64,000 nucleotides of DNA from Ceratobasidium sp. AG-K (taxonomy: Eukaryota; Basidiomycota; Agaricomycetes; Cantharellales; Ceratobasidiaceae), in NCBI GenBank assembly GCA_037039685.1, contig JAWNGF010000001.1, forward strand, positions 3,596,001 through 3,660,000. Reading direction: 5' to 3'. Position 1 is the first letter of the stretch. Each line of letters starts with the position of its first letter. The position numbers and the translations under genes were made by a program. A model generated the notes under the pieces. That model was not told where the DNA came from, ran no database searches, and saw only the letters and a list, made by a program, of their open reading frames with translations. Positions 12,413 to 24,482 of this stretch are shown in pieces.

Positions 12413-13519
12413 ATGTCAACTCTCGCTCTCGGAATCGAAATGCAAGCCATTCTGTCGATCGGACGTGCTACACGGCCATGTATCACCCGAAGATGCTTTA
12501 GTAATACTATGAAGTATAATGTTGCTTCTGGTAGCTCCCCGAACCCAAACTCAACCACGCATTTCGGCTATAAGACAATTCCAACGGAGGCAAAAGAGTC
12601 GCTAGGTTTGTTTTTATTGATTTAACTAGTATGTTTTGCTCATTCACTTTAATCACAGTAAAAGGCGTATTCTCGTCGGTTGCGTCAAAATATGATATCA
12701 TGAACGATGCAATGTCGATGGGGGTGCACCGAGTGTGGAAAGACCAATTTGTATCTTTACTTGACCCAGGCCGCCGGAAGCCGGCCAAATGCCTGGACGT
12801 AGCGGGCGGCACCGGTGATATCGCACTCAGGATACTTGACTCTGCCCGAGAGCGATGGGCAGATCGTGAAACTAGTGTTAGGCTCTTGGACATTAACCCG
12901 GAAATGTTGGCGGAGGGTCAAAAGCGATTCAAGAAGACCATGTATCACAATAGTGAGTCGAGTTATCTTGCAAGGTGCCATTTTTCACTGCTGAATTTGT
13001 GTATGTTGTATAGCTCCGCAAGTTGCATTCACCCTTGGAAATGCACAAGAGCTTCCTAGAGATGCCTGTCCAGACAACGAATACGATCTCTACACTATTG
13101 CCTTTGGGATCAGAAACTGCACAGACGTACAAGCGGTTCTAAATGAAGCTTTCCGCACCTTGCGACCTGGAGGCACATTCGCATGTTTGGAGTTTAGTAA
13201 GGTCGAAAATCCACTGTTATCGAAGTAAGTGCTGGATTATGTCCAATCATGCGCATGCATTCAAAATTTATGCCATAGGATCTACGATACCTATTCGTTC
13301 TCGGTGATACCTATGCTCGGGAGTATCTTAGCTTCAGATAGAAACTCTTATCAATACCTAGTTGAGTCTATTCGCCGGTTCCCGTCACAGCAGGAGTTTG
13401 CGACCATGGTAGCTCGAGCCGGCTTTAACATCGGGGATCTGCATGAAGGAGAGGGAGGAGCCTGGAGAGATTTGTGGGGAGGAATTGCTAGCATTCATAT
13501 CGGAAGGAAACCCTTGTAA
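12413..13519 (+). CDS. COQ5: COQ5, mitochondrial 2-methoxy-6-polyprenyl-1,4-benzoquinol methylase
   Basis: SAM-dependent C-methyltransferase of ubiquinone biosynthesis (UbiE/COQ5 family), acting on the matrix face of the inner mitochondrial membrane in the COQ synthome. About 310 aa. The N-terminus [20 protein letters not shown], with [11 protein letters not shown] after it, looks like a mitochondrial targeting peptide. A second in-frame Met ten codons on could also serve as start. Family blocks follow: [20 protein letters not shown], then VHRVWKDQF. The SAM-binding motif I is [16 protein letters not shown], then [15 protein letters not shown], then [15 protein letters not shown], then [20 protein letters not shown]. 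The C-terminal helix region has [17 protein letters not shown] and [18 protein letters not shown]. It ends [11 protein letters not shown]. Three short introns were inferred and all junctions keep frame. Confidence 0.95.
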
Positions 13520-13749
13520 TTTGAGTAGCTAACTAATGACTTTGTATGGAAAACATATGGTGCCTCCTCGAAGGTTGAGCGTTTATTATCCATCGCACGT
13601 GATCGTTTGTACTTACCCTCAAACCTCGCCTCGCGGCTCACGTCCTCCACCATCGCCGCAGGTTCCGCTTAGAACCTGCGTTGGTTTAATTACACACCAC
13701 ATTCCACTTCGAGCATCAATCACACCGCTAAATTAACTCGTTGTTGACC

Positions 13750-16700
13750 ATGCCAGCCACCGGAGCGCTAGCTATGCCACCAGCTTCGGCTGATCTAGCC
13801 ACGACTTGGCCTTTCCTCGAAGAAGGGGTTGAGCATATAATGATTCGGTACGTTAGCGTCACTTTATCCCACGAACAAATGTTTACGCACGCCATGCGGC
13901 TATCTAGGCTCCACACCGGGGTCACATACTCAAAGTATATGAACCTTTACACGGCTGTGTACAACTACTGTACTTCCTCACGTCTCCACGGATCCTTTGA
14001 GAACAGCGCGCTAGGTAGCCGAAGTAAGCTATTTCCGTGCTACAAAAGTCACTTAGATGCTCTTACTCACGCGCCTTCATTTCCCCAGCCGGCGCTAACT
14101 TGATGGGATCCGACCTCTACAATAACCTAACTCGCTATTTCACGACACACCTTGAAGCCCAGCGTGAAAAATCAGAACCCATAGTCGACCAAGACTTACT
14201 TGTCTTCTATGCGAGTGAATGGGATCGTTTCACAACTGGAGCCAACTACATCAACCGCTTGTTTGCATATCTAAATCGGCATTGGGTGAAGCGCGAGAAG
14301 GATGAAGGTCGAAAGAATGTCTACCAGGTTTATATCGTACGTACTCCCAAACATATTACAATGAGTTTGCGTACCCATGATTTTGGCTGTTACGTAGCTT
14401 GCACTGGTGCAATGGCGTGATCGACTCTTTTATCCCATCCAAAGCAAGGATCACAAACTCGCGGTGGCCCTACTCAAGATGATCGAGAAGCAACGAAACG
14501 GCGAGACTATTGACACTGGTTTAGTCAAAAAAGTTATCGACTCGTTCGTGTCCTTGGGTTTGGACGATACCGATCAAAACAAGGCGCAGCTGGACGTTTA
14601 TCAAAAAGAGTTCCAAACCCCCTTCATTGAGGCCACGGAGAAGTACTACGCGCATGAGAGTGCAACTTTCTTGCAGGAGCATAGCGTACCAGAGTATCTC
14701 AAGAAAGCCGAGGAGCGATTACGCGAAGAGGAGGACCGGGTTGAACGCTATCTCCATTTCTCTACTCGCAAGACGGTTTGTTCTTTGATCAGTACAGTTT
14801 CGCATTTACTCATACAGGACATTAGCTCGTGAGCAAATGTGAAGACGTCTTGATCCGAGAACACTCTGGCAAGATGCAGGATGATTTCCAAAACCTTTTG
14901 GATTACGATAAGGACGAAGGTGCTTTTTACTTTGCTCTTATCGATCGGCTTGCTTACTGTTCTCAAAGACCTACAGCGCATGTATGCTCTGCTTGCTCGT
15001 ATCCCCGAAGGTCTGGACCCACTGAGGAAGAAGTTCGAGGAGCACGTCAAAAAAGCTGGCCTTGCCGCTATTGCCAAGCTACAGGGTGAAGCGGCCGGTC
15101 AGCCAGGGGGTGAAGTGGTACGTCATTTTGAAGACTGTCGTGGATAACTCGTTTATCGTTCACTGTAGGAGCCCAAAGCTTATGTGGACGCCCTGCTTGA
15201 GGTTCACCACAAGAACCAAGAGACTGTGAACCGAAGTTTCCGCGGCGAAGCTGGCTTCGTTGCCAGTCTTGACCGGGTAAGCTGCCAGTCAAATTGTATT
15301 TCATGATCACTTACCTCTAGTGTAGGCGTGCCGTGACTTCGTGAACCGAAATGCCGCCACCGGAACGTCGTCCACCAAGTCACCTGAACTTTTGGCCAAG
15401 CACGCTGACGCCTTGTTGAGGAAGAACAACAAGCTTAGCGAGGAGGGTGATTTGGAAGAGCATTTGAACAAAGTGGTATGTTCACTTGTCAAGGATCGCG
15501 CTCTCTAGCTTACCCCTCTCGTTAGATGACCCTGTTCAAATACATCGAGGATAAGGACGTGTTCCAGACGTTCTATACGACGAAGCTATCCAAGCGATTG
15601 ATTCATGGTGTTTCTGCCTCCGATGAGAGCGAGGCGTCTATGATTGCGAAACTCAAGGAGGCGTGCGGCTTCGAATACACCAACAAACTCCAGCGAATGT
15701 TCACAGACATGCAACTATCCAAAGACCTTACGGACCAGTTCAAGGAACGGATGGAAGTCTCGCACGATGCTGCGGACTTGGACGTTGCGTTCAGCGCCAT
15801 GGTTCTCGGCACGAACTTTTGGCCGCTTAACGCTCCCGCGCATAGTTTCAACATTCCCAAAAATATTCTCCCGACCTATGAACGGTTCCAGCGCTACTAT
15901 CAGAGCAAGCATTCAGGTCGCAAGTTGACGTGGCTGTGGAACTATTCGAAGAACGAGCTGCGGACGAATTACTTGAACCAGAAGTACATCCTCATGACCA
16001 GCTCATATCAGATGGCCGTGCTTGTCCAGTATAACGAGAACGACACTTTGAGTTTGGAGGAATTAATTGCCGCTACAGGGATTCCCAAGGAGTTACTGTC
16101 TCAAGTTCTTGCGGTCCTCGTCAAAGCTAAGATTCTTATCAACGAGGAGACCGAGCAATACGATCTGAATCCTAGTAAGTAGTTTGGCAGCATTGGTAGT
16201 GTCTAGACTGAATGCCGGCGGCAAACAGGCTTTAAATCCAAGAAGGTACCTAGCTCCGATCACTTTCCTGCGATTTCATATGATCGCCTAACCTCGTCAT
16301 CCAGATTCGTGTGAACCTGAACCAACCCATCAAAGCAGAGGTCAAGCAAGAATCTTCAGATGTCTTGAAGACTGTAGATGAAGACAGGAAGTATGTCATC
16401 CAGGCGACTATTGTCCGGTAAGCTTAGTTTGTTAAACACCTATATATGCTGGTCCACTAAGCGGCTCCAATTACCACAATAGAATCATGAAGGCACGCAA
16501 GGTATTATCCAGCAAATCTCACATTCTCAACAGCAATACTGATCCGGATTTTTGTTTCTAGACAATGAAGAATCAGGTCCTTATTCAAGAGGTTACGAGC
16601 CAAATCTCGACCCGGTTTGCGCCTAGGATTCCGGACATCAAAAAGGTAGGATTTTGCCCATTCCGACGTGGTTCCCCGGCTTATATGTTGGCATAGGCCA

Positions 16701-16823
16701 TTGACACCCTACTCGAGAAAGAGTATATTGAACGAGTGAGTTCCCACACAATGTTGTTTTGCTATACTGATCTGCTTTGCATAGGCCGATGGCCAGCGAG
16801 ATGTTTTCAACTATGTTGCATAA
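13750..16823 (+). CDS. CUL1: Cullin-1, scaffold of SCF ubiquitin ligases
   Basis: Scaffold that binds a Skp1/F-box module at its N-terminus and the RING protein Rbx1 at its C-terminus. About 760 aa, normal for CUL1. The N-terminal cullin repeats start at ATTWPFLEEGVEHIMIR and LHTGVTYSKYMNLYTAVYNY. They continue through YASEWDRFTTGANYINRLFA and EKQRNGETIDTGLVKKVIDS. The cullin homology region has LFKYIEDKDVFQTFYTTKLS and then KRLIHGVSASDESEASMIAK, followed by FKERMEVSHD. The winged-helix end carries the neddylation site in IVRIMKARKTMKNQVLIQEV; the Lys of IMKARK is the expected Nedd8 acceptor. The last exon encodes ADGQRDVFNYVA. Short introns split the gene throughout. The start is the first ATG, giving MPATGALAMPPASADLA. 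A GCACGTGA element lies near 13595 in the 230-bp gap after COQ5. Confidence 0.95.
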
Positions 16824-17541
16824 GCCGAAAAATGTTTCATTTACGTTACCAGACCATAATATATTTGCGTGTATTACTCTCAAGTTCTGTTTCCCCAGTA
16901 TTGCCGCGCGCCTTGGACTTGACGCTGGCACGTTCAGTCACCGGGCATCACGGCTCCGGGCTCAGATTGCCGTGCATGCACAGCCGCCTTGCGGTGGCTC
17001 AGCGCAACCGAGAAGGCCAACACAGCACAGAGCCGCAGCCTGTAGGTGATGACGCGTATAAACAATTGATATCGTTCCTGTAAGGGCAATTACTCCACTC
17101 TTCACTGACGATAGGTGTCATCCCCTGTCAACTGGGTAGCGGATAACTCTAGATCGGGGACGACTAGCCGCGCACCACGCACTCACAGCACTGGCATTCT
17201 GAAGGGACCTGAGCTCAACTGCTGTAACATAGCCAAAGGATGAGTTGCAGAGCGCCAATGTAAAACACAAATCCTTTGCCTGGGCTGCCAACAGTGCCTG
17301 ACTCGGTATTTCGAATAAGCGCTCGTTAGTCTTCGATCAGTCCGATGCGCTTCTGGCAGTGATGGTGGTTGTTAGCCCGGTGGCGAAACGAGTAAGGATG
17401 AACAGACATTGGAGCTCTGCGTCAGCTTAAATACCTCGGCCCTTGCCCTCTCCCCGTACCCCTTCCACCACCTATACTTCGGCTCAGCACTTTACCGCAC
17501 CCATTTGCATTTTTTACTGAGTTGAACAAGAAGCGAACTCC
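16824..17541. other. Intergenic region, promoter of the DUF2235 gene
   Basis: No coding sequence recognised. The last 100 bp before the next ATG are pyrimidine-rich (roughly 17440-17500), a common feature of filamentous fungal core promoters. Confidence 0.45.
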
Positions 17542-20137
17542 ATGTCCAAGCTTCCAACCGTCGATATCCGTCCAGGAACTAAGCCACGAACACTTGTATT
17601 ATGTTTCGATGGCACGACAAACGTCTATGATGACACTGTAAGCCAACTCCGAGCTTGGCTCACTGGCCCAATACTTAGCCATTATCTTGTAGAATACAAA
17701 CGTCGTGAAACTCTTCTCCTTGCTCAAGCGAGACAAACGCGATGAACAGATGGTATACTAGTAAGTAACCATGGCTTTAAATAACGTTATCTTGGTAAAT
17801 AACCAGTCGGTCGTAATTTTCAGCCAACCAGGCGTTGGTACTTACGCTCCTCCCGGAATGTTTCTTCACACTACTCTCGGTACGCGTTGAATGAGCTCGG
17901 TGGAGACTTGACTAACTATTAATCCTCCAAAAGCGCTGGCAAAAATCGCCGATCAAGGTATTGCCTTGTAAGTCTAGTCAATTAACGGCCCTCGATAGAC
18001 CAATCCTAATGCTTCATGCGACGTAGGTACTTGGATAAGCACGGTCCGTCTGTTCCTACCACGATGAATGATGTCGCTAAATCATCCTGTAGTTATGGGG
18101 GGATACGAGTTTCTGATGAAGCATTACAATGAGGGTGACAAAATATGTGCGTGACATCAGACCAAAGCTGCCAGATACTTATCAACGCACTTCAGGTCTG
18201 TTCGGATTCTCTAGAGGTGCCTATACGGCCCGCGCACTGGCGGGAATGCTCAACAAAGTGGGGCTTCTGCCACCTGACAACGTGAGCGTCCTATTGTTCG
18301 TTCCACAAACACTTCAAGCTTATCTCCTCTTGCAATTAGATTGAGCAAATTTCGTTTGCATATTCCATGTACAAACGCAATGATCGTCTAGGTTTCGAAC
18401 AGAGCGCAGGTTTCAAAAAGACATTCTGCCGCACAGTTGAAATCGAGTTTCTGGGAGTTTGGTAAGTCATCATTTTGATGTATCATGATAGTGTCTGACT
18501 ATTCCTTAGGGATACGGTGTCGAGCGTTGGATTGTTATGGCCACGCCATTTGCCGTTTACGGCTTCGAATGCCATCGTAAAAACATTCCGCCACGCTGTC
18601 TCGTTGGACGAGCATCGGTAAGACTTTAAATCCCACTCCACTTCACTTAATAACGATTTCTTCCCAGTGCCAAATTCAAGCAAAACGTTTGGCATGTTCA
18701 CTCCCCCAACGAGTCGGCCGCACGTCGCGATCCCGAACGAGGATCTCCCATTACGGCCAAACCCAGGGCAGCCTCGCCTGTTCAATTTCGTTCCCCTCTA
18801 TCGACTCTTCATGCGGGTCGCAAGACGCGCAAGCCAGCTCCCGCCGCAGACTTGAACATCAATGTAACAGCTGCAACACCCCCAGCCGGTAGTGCAACCC
18901 CTCCCACTCAATCTACTGCCCAACCCAACCTGTGGGTTGACAAAGGTCAGACAGACCTGCGTAATTGGGTCAATTCAGCACCTAAATCCCTGAGCATAAT
19001 GGAGGAGAACAAGGGGGGAGCAGAGGACGAAAAGTGGCACTCGCGCGAGCCCACCCGAGTGCAAGGCACACGGCCAGACTCCGGGGTTGGCTTGGGTGTT
19101 GAACAGCCGGACACCGCAGCTCCAGCAAATTCAGGTCTTCCAACCATCAAATCGGAGACTAACCTGGGCAATGGTATTACGTCGGGACTTGGTATCGCCG
19201 CCAGCATTGGAGTTGTGGGCGAGTCGAGCAAACCACAAAACAAGTCTTCGACCAGCATTATGAGCTGGTTGAGGTATCACCGGCCGAAAAAACAATCCAC
19301 GCATATGTCCGGCGCCGTGAAATTTGAAGAGGCTTGGGAAGAATATCACTCTGAAAACGGGAGTCCGAGTAGTCGGGAGACCGACGTTCTAGAAGTATGG
19401 TTTGCCGGTTGTCATAGTGGTAGGTTTGAAGGACTGAACCATCTAGTCATGGCTCTAACTTTATGTTGTAGATGTGGGAGGTGGCGAAACGCACAACAGT
19501 GAACCATACTCGCTCTCAAACATTTCTCTCCGATGGTACGCCCCTGATGCGCGCTGATGAGAAAACCCCGCCTAATTTGATCGTATATAGGATGGTTCGC
19601 CAGATTATACTCTCCCAGTGTGGTATTCAATTTGACGGGAACGCCCTCAAAGCGATGGACATTCCTCTTCCAACTGTCAGCCTCGGTAACGCAAACCCAA
19701 CTGCCAATTACAGGTTAGGCTCAGAGTCACCATATGTCCTTCGATTGCATTCTGAACTTTGTATTCTTCCTTGCAGTTCTGCGGTGGATGCCGCGGCTGT
19801 CGCAGAGGGTCAGGGGCGGGAAGAAAAGGACGCGCTTGCACCGCTTCATGACGCACTTCGCAACCCACTATGGTGGCCCTTGGAATTTTTCCCTCTTATA
19901 CACTCGCACCAAGATGAACACGGCGAGTGGCACCGCCGGTTCCGGTAAGCATCTCTATCTTTTTGCAGTTGTCGCCATATATTTATATTTTGTGATAGCT
20001 GGAATATTTTCCGTCCTCGGCATGTGCGCAAGACTCTGGGCGTGGTCAAGGTTCATAAATCGGTCAAATACCGCCAAGATAATAGCTCCTACGTCCCACT
20101 GGCCAAGATAGACGGAACTATCGAATACGTCGATTAA
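17542..20137 (+). CDS. DUF2235 alpha/beta-hydrolase-like protein with a disordered insert
   Basis: About 700 aa. The DUF2235 family is widespread in fungi and includes bacterial Tle1-type phospholipases; the fungal members have no proven reaction. The opening is TLVLCFDGTTN. After short introns comes YYQPGVGTYAPPGMF, then YLDKHVMGGYEFLMKHYNEG, then the nucleophile elbow DKICLFGFSRGAYTARALAG, with Ser in GFSRG. The next conserved parts are EIEFLGVWDTVSSVG and FRHAVSLDEHRAKFKQNVWH. A Ser/Pro/Gly-rich low-complexity insert of about 230 aa (roughly 18700-19380) interrupts the domain. The conserved VWFAGCHSDVGGGETHNSEP then follows, with candidate Asp and His residues. The C-terminus has ALRNPLWWPLEFFPLIHSHQ, RHVRKTLGVVKVHKSVKYRQ and ends IDGTIEYVD. 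Localisation is probably cytosolic, as no signal peptide is seen. Confidence 0.88.
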
Positions 20138-22210
20138 CTTGGTATCTAAGCAGTCCGCCGTTGTTCGTCTACTTCGCTTCATCTCTACTTCTATGCTTCC
20201 ACGTATCACGCTTTCGTGCATAATGCTTTCATGTGCAATGGTTTCAGCTGTATATTACGACTATGCATTTCACGACCGCCTGTCTGACTCATGCACAAGC
20301 CTTACTCTGTTTCGCATTAATATTATGTTTTGCCCCGTCAGTGCATATCCTTGTTATCTGGTGCAACGTACGACTCGAATGCTGTCCCCAGGCTCGTGAG
20401 CGCTGAAGTGAGAGTTGTCCATATGACCCGTGGCACACCTGACATCGCGAGCAAACCCTGCTATTATGGTTGGTGTCCAATACGTATCGTTTTCATGCGC
20501 GTGCCCGCCTCCTCCCATATCGAGCACGGACTCTAGCTACCAACCTCAGTTACAGGATGATTTCCGGCGGTGATTCTGGCTACGGAGCCACACAGCTTCT
20601 TGCCAGAATTTGCATCCAAATACTATAGCTAACACTACCTAACAGTGATTTTCTTCGACATGCGATGGCGGAAAAGCAAAAGCAAGAGTTTTCAATAGCT
20701 AGATCGTTGCTACTGCAAGGATCACCGCGGAACCATGACTCGCCGAAATTCGCGTGGCGGTGGCATTCAGGCCGCTCTTGAGGTCGTGTCCGAAAATTCA
20801 AGTTGGTTTCAATTGACATTCTATAGCTTTATGTTATAACCACTCATAGCATTAACTATATGGCCTTGCGTTAAGCATGGTATGTCTGCGCGAGGCGATA
20901 CGGTCGTCTGTCAGACGAATTTCAAATCCCGACCTTTTATCCTTTTTGGGACATCTTTGCTTGGACTCATTCTCCTGACCGTGCTTCCTTCGTACTTCCA
21001 CGGTCACTGTGTCTACTACACACGCTTAAGCTGTTATCCTCCCAAAATTCCCCCCTCCTTGTTCGCGTGAGTGTTTCCTCCGTTGCCCGATAGTGGACTT
21101 GGGCGCTCAGGGTGGTTTGCTGTGGCTACCGACATCACCACGACTTAGAGGCATAAATACACCCCTTTGACCGAGAAAAAGACGGGTCACCTGCCTGATT
21201 AGCTCTCCTCTCGTCTCCCAGGTTCGTTCCGGTTGTGGCCTTTCTGGGCTTAAACTAATTAAAGTTGAGTTTCAACTCTAGCCTTCAAGTCGATCAAACA
21301 AGACCTGATGTGTACATGGTACCGAGGCCGTTCGGGTACCAGGGATGCAGGGTTCATGCTGAAGAATGATTGTGGTCAAAGGTACTGCAGCACGTCGTGT
21401 AGGTACCGACCCGATTTGCCGCCGCAATACCGATGGGCCACATCGGACGGACTTGGAGAAATGTCTTTTGATGATGTCTTTCTCTACCTCCACCCAGAAG
21501 AGAATCGCGAAGTGAACGGAAATCGTTAAGAAATGGCTCTATGGGCATCGCCAAGGGCTTTCTATACCTAGATGTTTTGCTATACCAGCTCGTGGAGTGG
21601 CTACCGGGGGAAGCGCCAGACTCTTCCGTTCAAGTCTTGATTATTTCTTGGAGTTTTATACACGCTCGACTGTACCTAGACGACTGAATGTAGTATCTGA
21701 CTTTGCTTTGGCTTGTGCGAGTGAAAGCAGCATTTGGCAGGGTATATGCTATTGTGGCCAACTCTGTGGTCGCTGTGGCTTTGATTCCTTCGTCACCTGC
21801 GATAATTTTGGGGTACAAAAGATACGAAGCAAGCTCCAGCCATAACTCTGAACCATGCTCCAAAATTGGAATGTAATGTTTGCAGATTGACGAAGGGGTC
21901 TGTTAGTGGCGTCTCGTGGAATTTGATTTCCCGATTTGCGCGGTTGGCTGTTACCCATTGTGATGTTTTGTTTACAGGTGGGCGCTTAGCCACTGAATCA
22001 ACGGTCAATCGTCCAGCACTTGACTACCACCCGCCTCGCTTTGGTTTCGCACTCCCTCATCCCATTTCCATACTGTATAAGAACTAGGTCTCGACAAACG
22101 GTTTCATCTGCTATCGTTGCTATCACTCGTTTATCATCTCGTCTCTCCAACAACATCGAATCGTCCATTTCGTATTCACCAGCTTGCATTGTTAACTGGA
22201 CCACGCTCAC
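20138..22210. other. Intergenic region of about 2.1 kb
   Basis: Short open frames occur on both strands but none resembles a known family or has convincing exon structure. A TATAAG-like element near 22075 sits about 135 bp before the next start. Confidence 0.45.
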
Positions 22211-23962
22211 ATGTCGCTAACACCTGATAACGAGCGCGGTTTGACCCCAGTTGCGTACGACCGGGACGGCCTTCGGTTGAGCGTCGAGCCCGAGTTAGCG
22301 CCTCGGTCGACCCCCCAAACACCTACTCCACCCCAAATTCAAGCAGACCTTCTGACCCCCGAGGGCCCCCGTTCAACAATAGCAGTTTTGATCATCAAGC
22401 CGCATGCCACTAAACAGAGGTAAGATCCCCGCTCAATTGTAGACCCTAGACGTTTATGGCGACCTTAGACTCAAGATTGAGAAACGAATTGTAGAAGCTG
22501 GCTTTGAGATTTTAAAGGTTAGCATGCCTGCCGCGGAATTTGACAGGTTGTTCATTTGAGCTTTTGGTAGGAACGTAAACTAGGCTTTCATCTAGACTCC
22601 TCCGGTGTTGTTGAGATGTTCGGCGCCGATGCTCCGTCTTTGACCGGTGAACCCGTCTGGGTCTATGTCCTGTCCCGTCCTCGGTCCGCCTCGGCTCTTG
22701 CGGCGCTTGCAGGCCCACTTGATCCGTTTGCCGCTCGAAAATCGGACCCCGAATCGCTCCGTGCGGTCTATGGCACAAACCGATGGGAGAACGGAGTATG
22801 GACGACCAAAGACGAAGGCGGTGCCGAACGAATTGTTTCCGAGCTCTTTGCCGGCAGCCCGATCATGGAATTGTCCGACCTCCCTAGCGTCCACAGCTCG
22901 CCTGATCGCCGGCGAGTTCGCAAGTCGACGAGCCATGCGAGCTCACTCAAGAGCGATATGACGACGAGTACCGGAACCAAATCTCATTCGGCCAGTCTGT
23001 CACGCGCTTCGTTGCCGCCTGCTCCCAAGCCTGGTTTCAAGGCTCGTTCAATCCCGTCGATGCTCGCCTCGCCTACGATTGTGCCCCGAACCACACGTGC
23101 TGCCTCGCTTCGTGCAGGCAAAGCTGCTCCACCACCAGTTCGTCAACGGATGAGCGAGGAAGAACGCGAGCGGACGTTTGAGGGTGTACCCGGGCACAAG
23201 CGCCGTGAATCCATCCCTGTGTCGAGCACGGCCCCGCCTGCGATCGTGCCTCGTGTCAACAAGAGTGCCATGCTACGGGCACAGAAAAGGACCGAGGGCG
23301 ACAAGCCAAAATTGACCAGTTTCCCCAGCATGGGCGATACCAAAGAGAGAGAGAGGACGCCTCTGTCTCCAGAAGAGGCCAAGGAAAGAAACCAAATCAT
23401 CTTTGACGGTGTTCCTGGGCACAAGCGCCGCGAAAGCATTACGGTCGCCAGTACTGCTCCTCCGGTCGTTGCTCCTCGGGTGAACCGTAGTTCGCTGCTT
23501 CGTGCGCAAAAGATAGCTGGTGCTACTTCGGGAGGACCTGCGCCTCCATCATCGTTCAAGGCTGGAACCGACGCTCCGTTGACACGCACGTTGAGCACTC
23601 GTAGTTCCCAGGGCTCGATTGGTCCTGCGAGCGGCGCTTCTCGCCGAGCCTCGATCGCCGTTACGCGTCCTTCGCCTGCCAAGTCGGAAACCAAGGCGAA
23701 CAACCGGCTGAGCCTTGCCATTCCAAACGGATCGTCCAAGGGCGGGGCGCTTACTCCCATCTCCAACGGTGCACGCACTCCACGACCGAACGAGGTACCT
23801 GCCATCCCCGAAAAAGCACCCAAGACGAGCCCCAAGAAGCCTGATATCGTTCCCCGAACCAACAAGAGCGCGTTGTTGCGGGCGGCTGCCAAGCTCAAGT
23901 CTGCGGCCGGGGGCGGGTCGTTGAGCAAAGGTTCTTCGACGAGAAAGACGTTTGCGTTCTAG
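22211..23962 (+). CDS. NDK-fold protein without the catalytic His, with repetitive basic C-tail
   Basis: About 535 aa, three exons. Residues from about 56 to 185 resemble nucleoside diphosphate kinase: STIAVLIIKPHATKQR, then KIEKRIVEAGFEILKERKLG, then GEPVWVYVLSRPRSASALAA, then LAGPLDPFAARKSDPESLRA and VYGTN. Active NDKs follow this with a motif around N-x-x-HGS that holds the phosphorylated His. Here the position reads NRWENGVWTTKDEGGAERIV, with no His, so kinase activity is unlikely. The remaining 350 aa are Ser/Arg/Pro-rich and predicted disordered. They carry four copies of a motif of the form V-x-P-R-x-[NT]-[KR]-[SA]-x-x-LRA (starting near 23078, 23240, 23464 and 23842). Two copies are preceded by a longer shared unit around GVPGHKRRES. 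Role unknown; a binding scaffold is plausible. Confidence 0.75.
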
Positions 23963-24482
23963 GTGGATCTTTTTTTTTCTTGTCTATTTCGTGTATCTAT
24001 GGGAATACCTTTTCGTACAGCTGGTTCTGGATACGTCCCTTGTTTTTCTTTGTTCTTGGGGGATTTGGCGCATACACGTGCTTTTGGTTCGAGTGAACAT
24101 AGTTTTTTGCGATTGGACTGTACGTAGCTATATGGTACATTATACAATCGTATTTCGTCGTCGTCATCGTCCGTTGCTCATTGTGGTTGCTGCTCGTTAT
24201 CCTGGACGTTGCTGCTCAAATGCGCAACCGGAACCAATTTCAGGGGGTCCGAGAGCCGGATGACGTGCAGACCCGTAGATTTGTCTCGGATGCGAAGACG
24301 CAGTTGCCACGAGGGTTAGAGGTAACTTGTATTTGTTCACCACCCCTGGTCCTACTGCTGCTCTCGGATCGCTCACGGTCGAGGGCTGATTGAATTGCGT
24401 TCTAATCTATTCATCAGGGCCTTCTCGCACTAGCCTACTTTGACATATATACGTCGGGTGTTGGTCAATCCCCCAACACTCG
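23963..24482. other. Intergenic region between two plus-strand genes
   Basis: Starts with a T-rich 3' UTR-like tract (near 23970). No coding sequence recognised. Confidence 0.45.

Noticed and set aside
20882..21070. Small frame with a hydrophobic segment (PFILFGTSLLGLILLTVLPS)
   Set aside because: No signal peptide at the N-terminus, no family match and no supporting splice or promoter structure.
23143..23928. Long open frame on the minus strand opposite the NDK-like gene
   Set aside because: Mirror of the GC-rich coding strand; no family resemblance and no splice structure.
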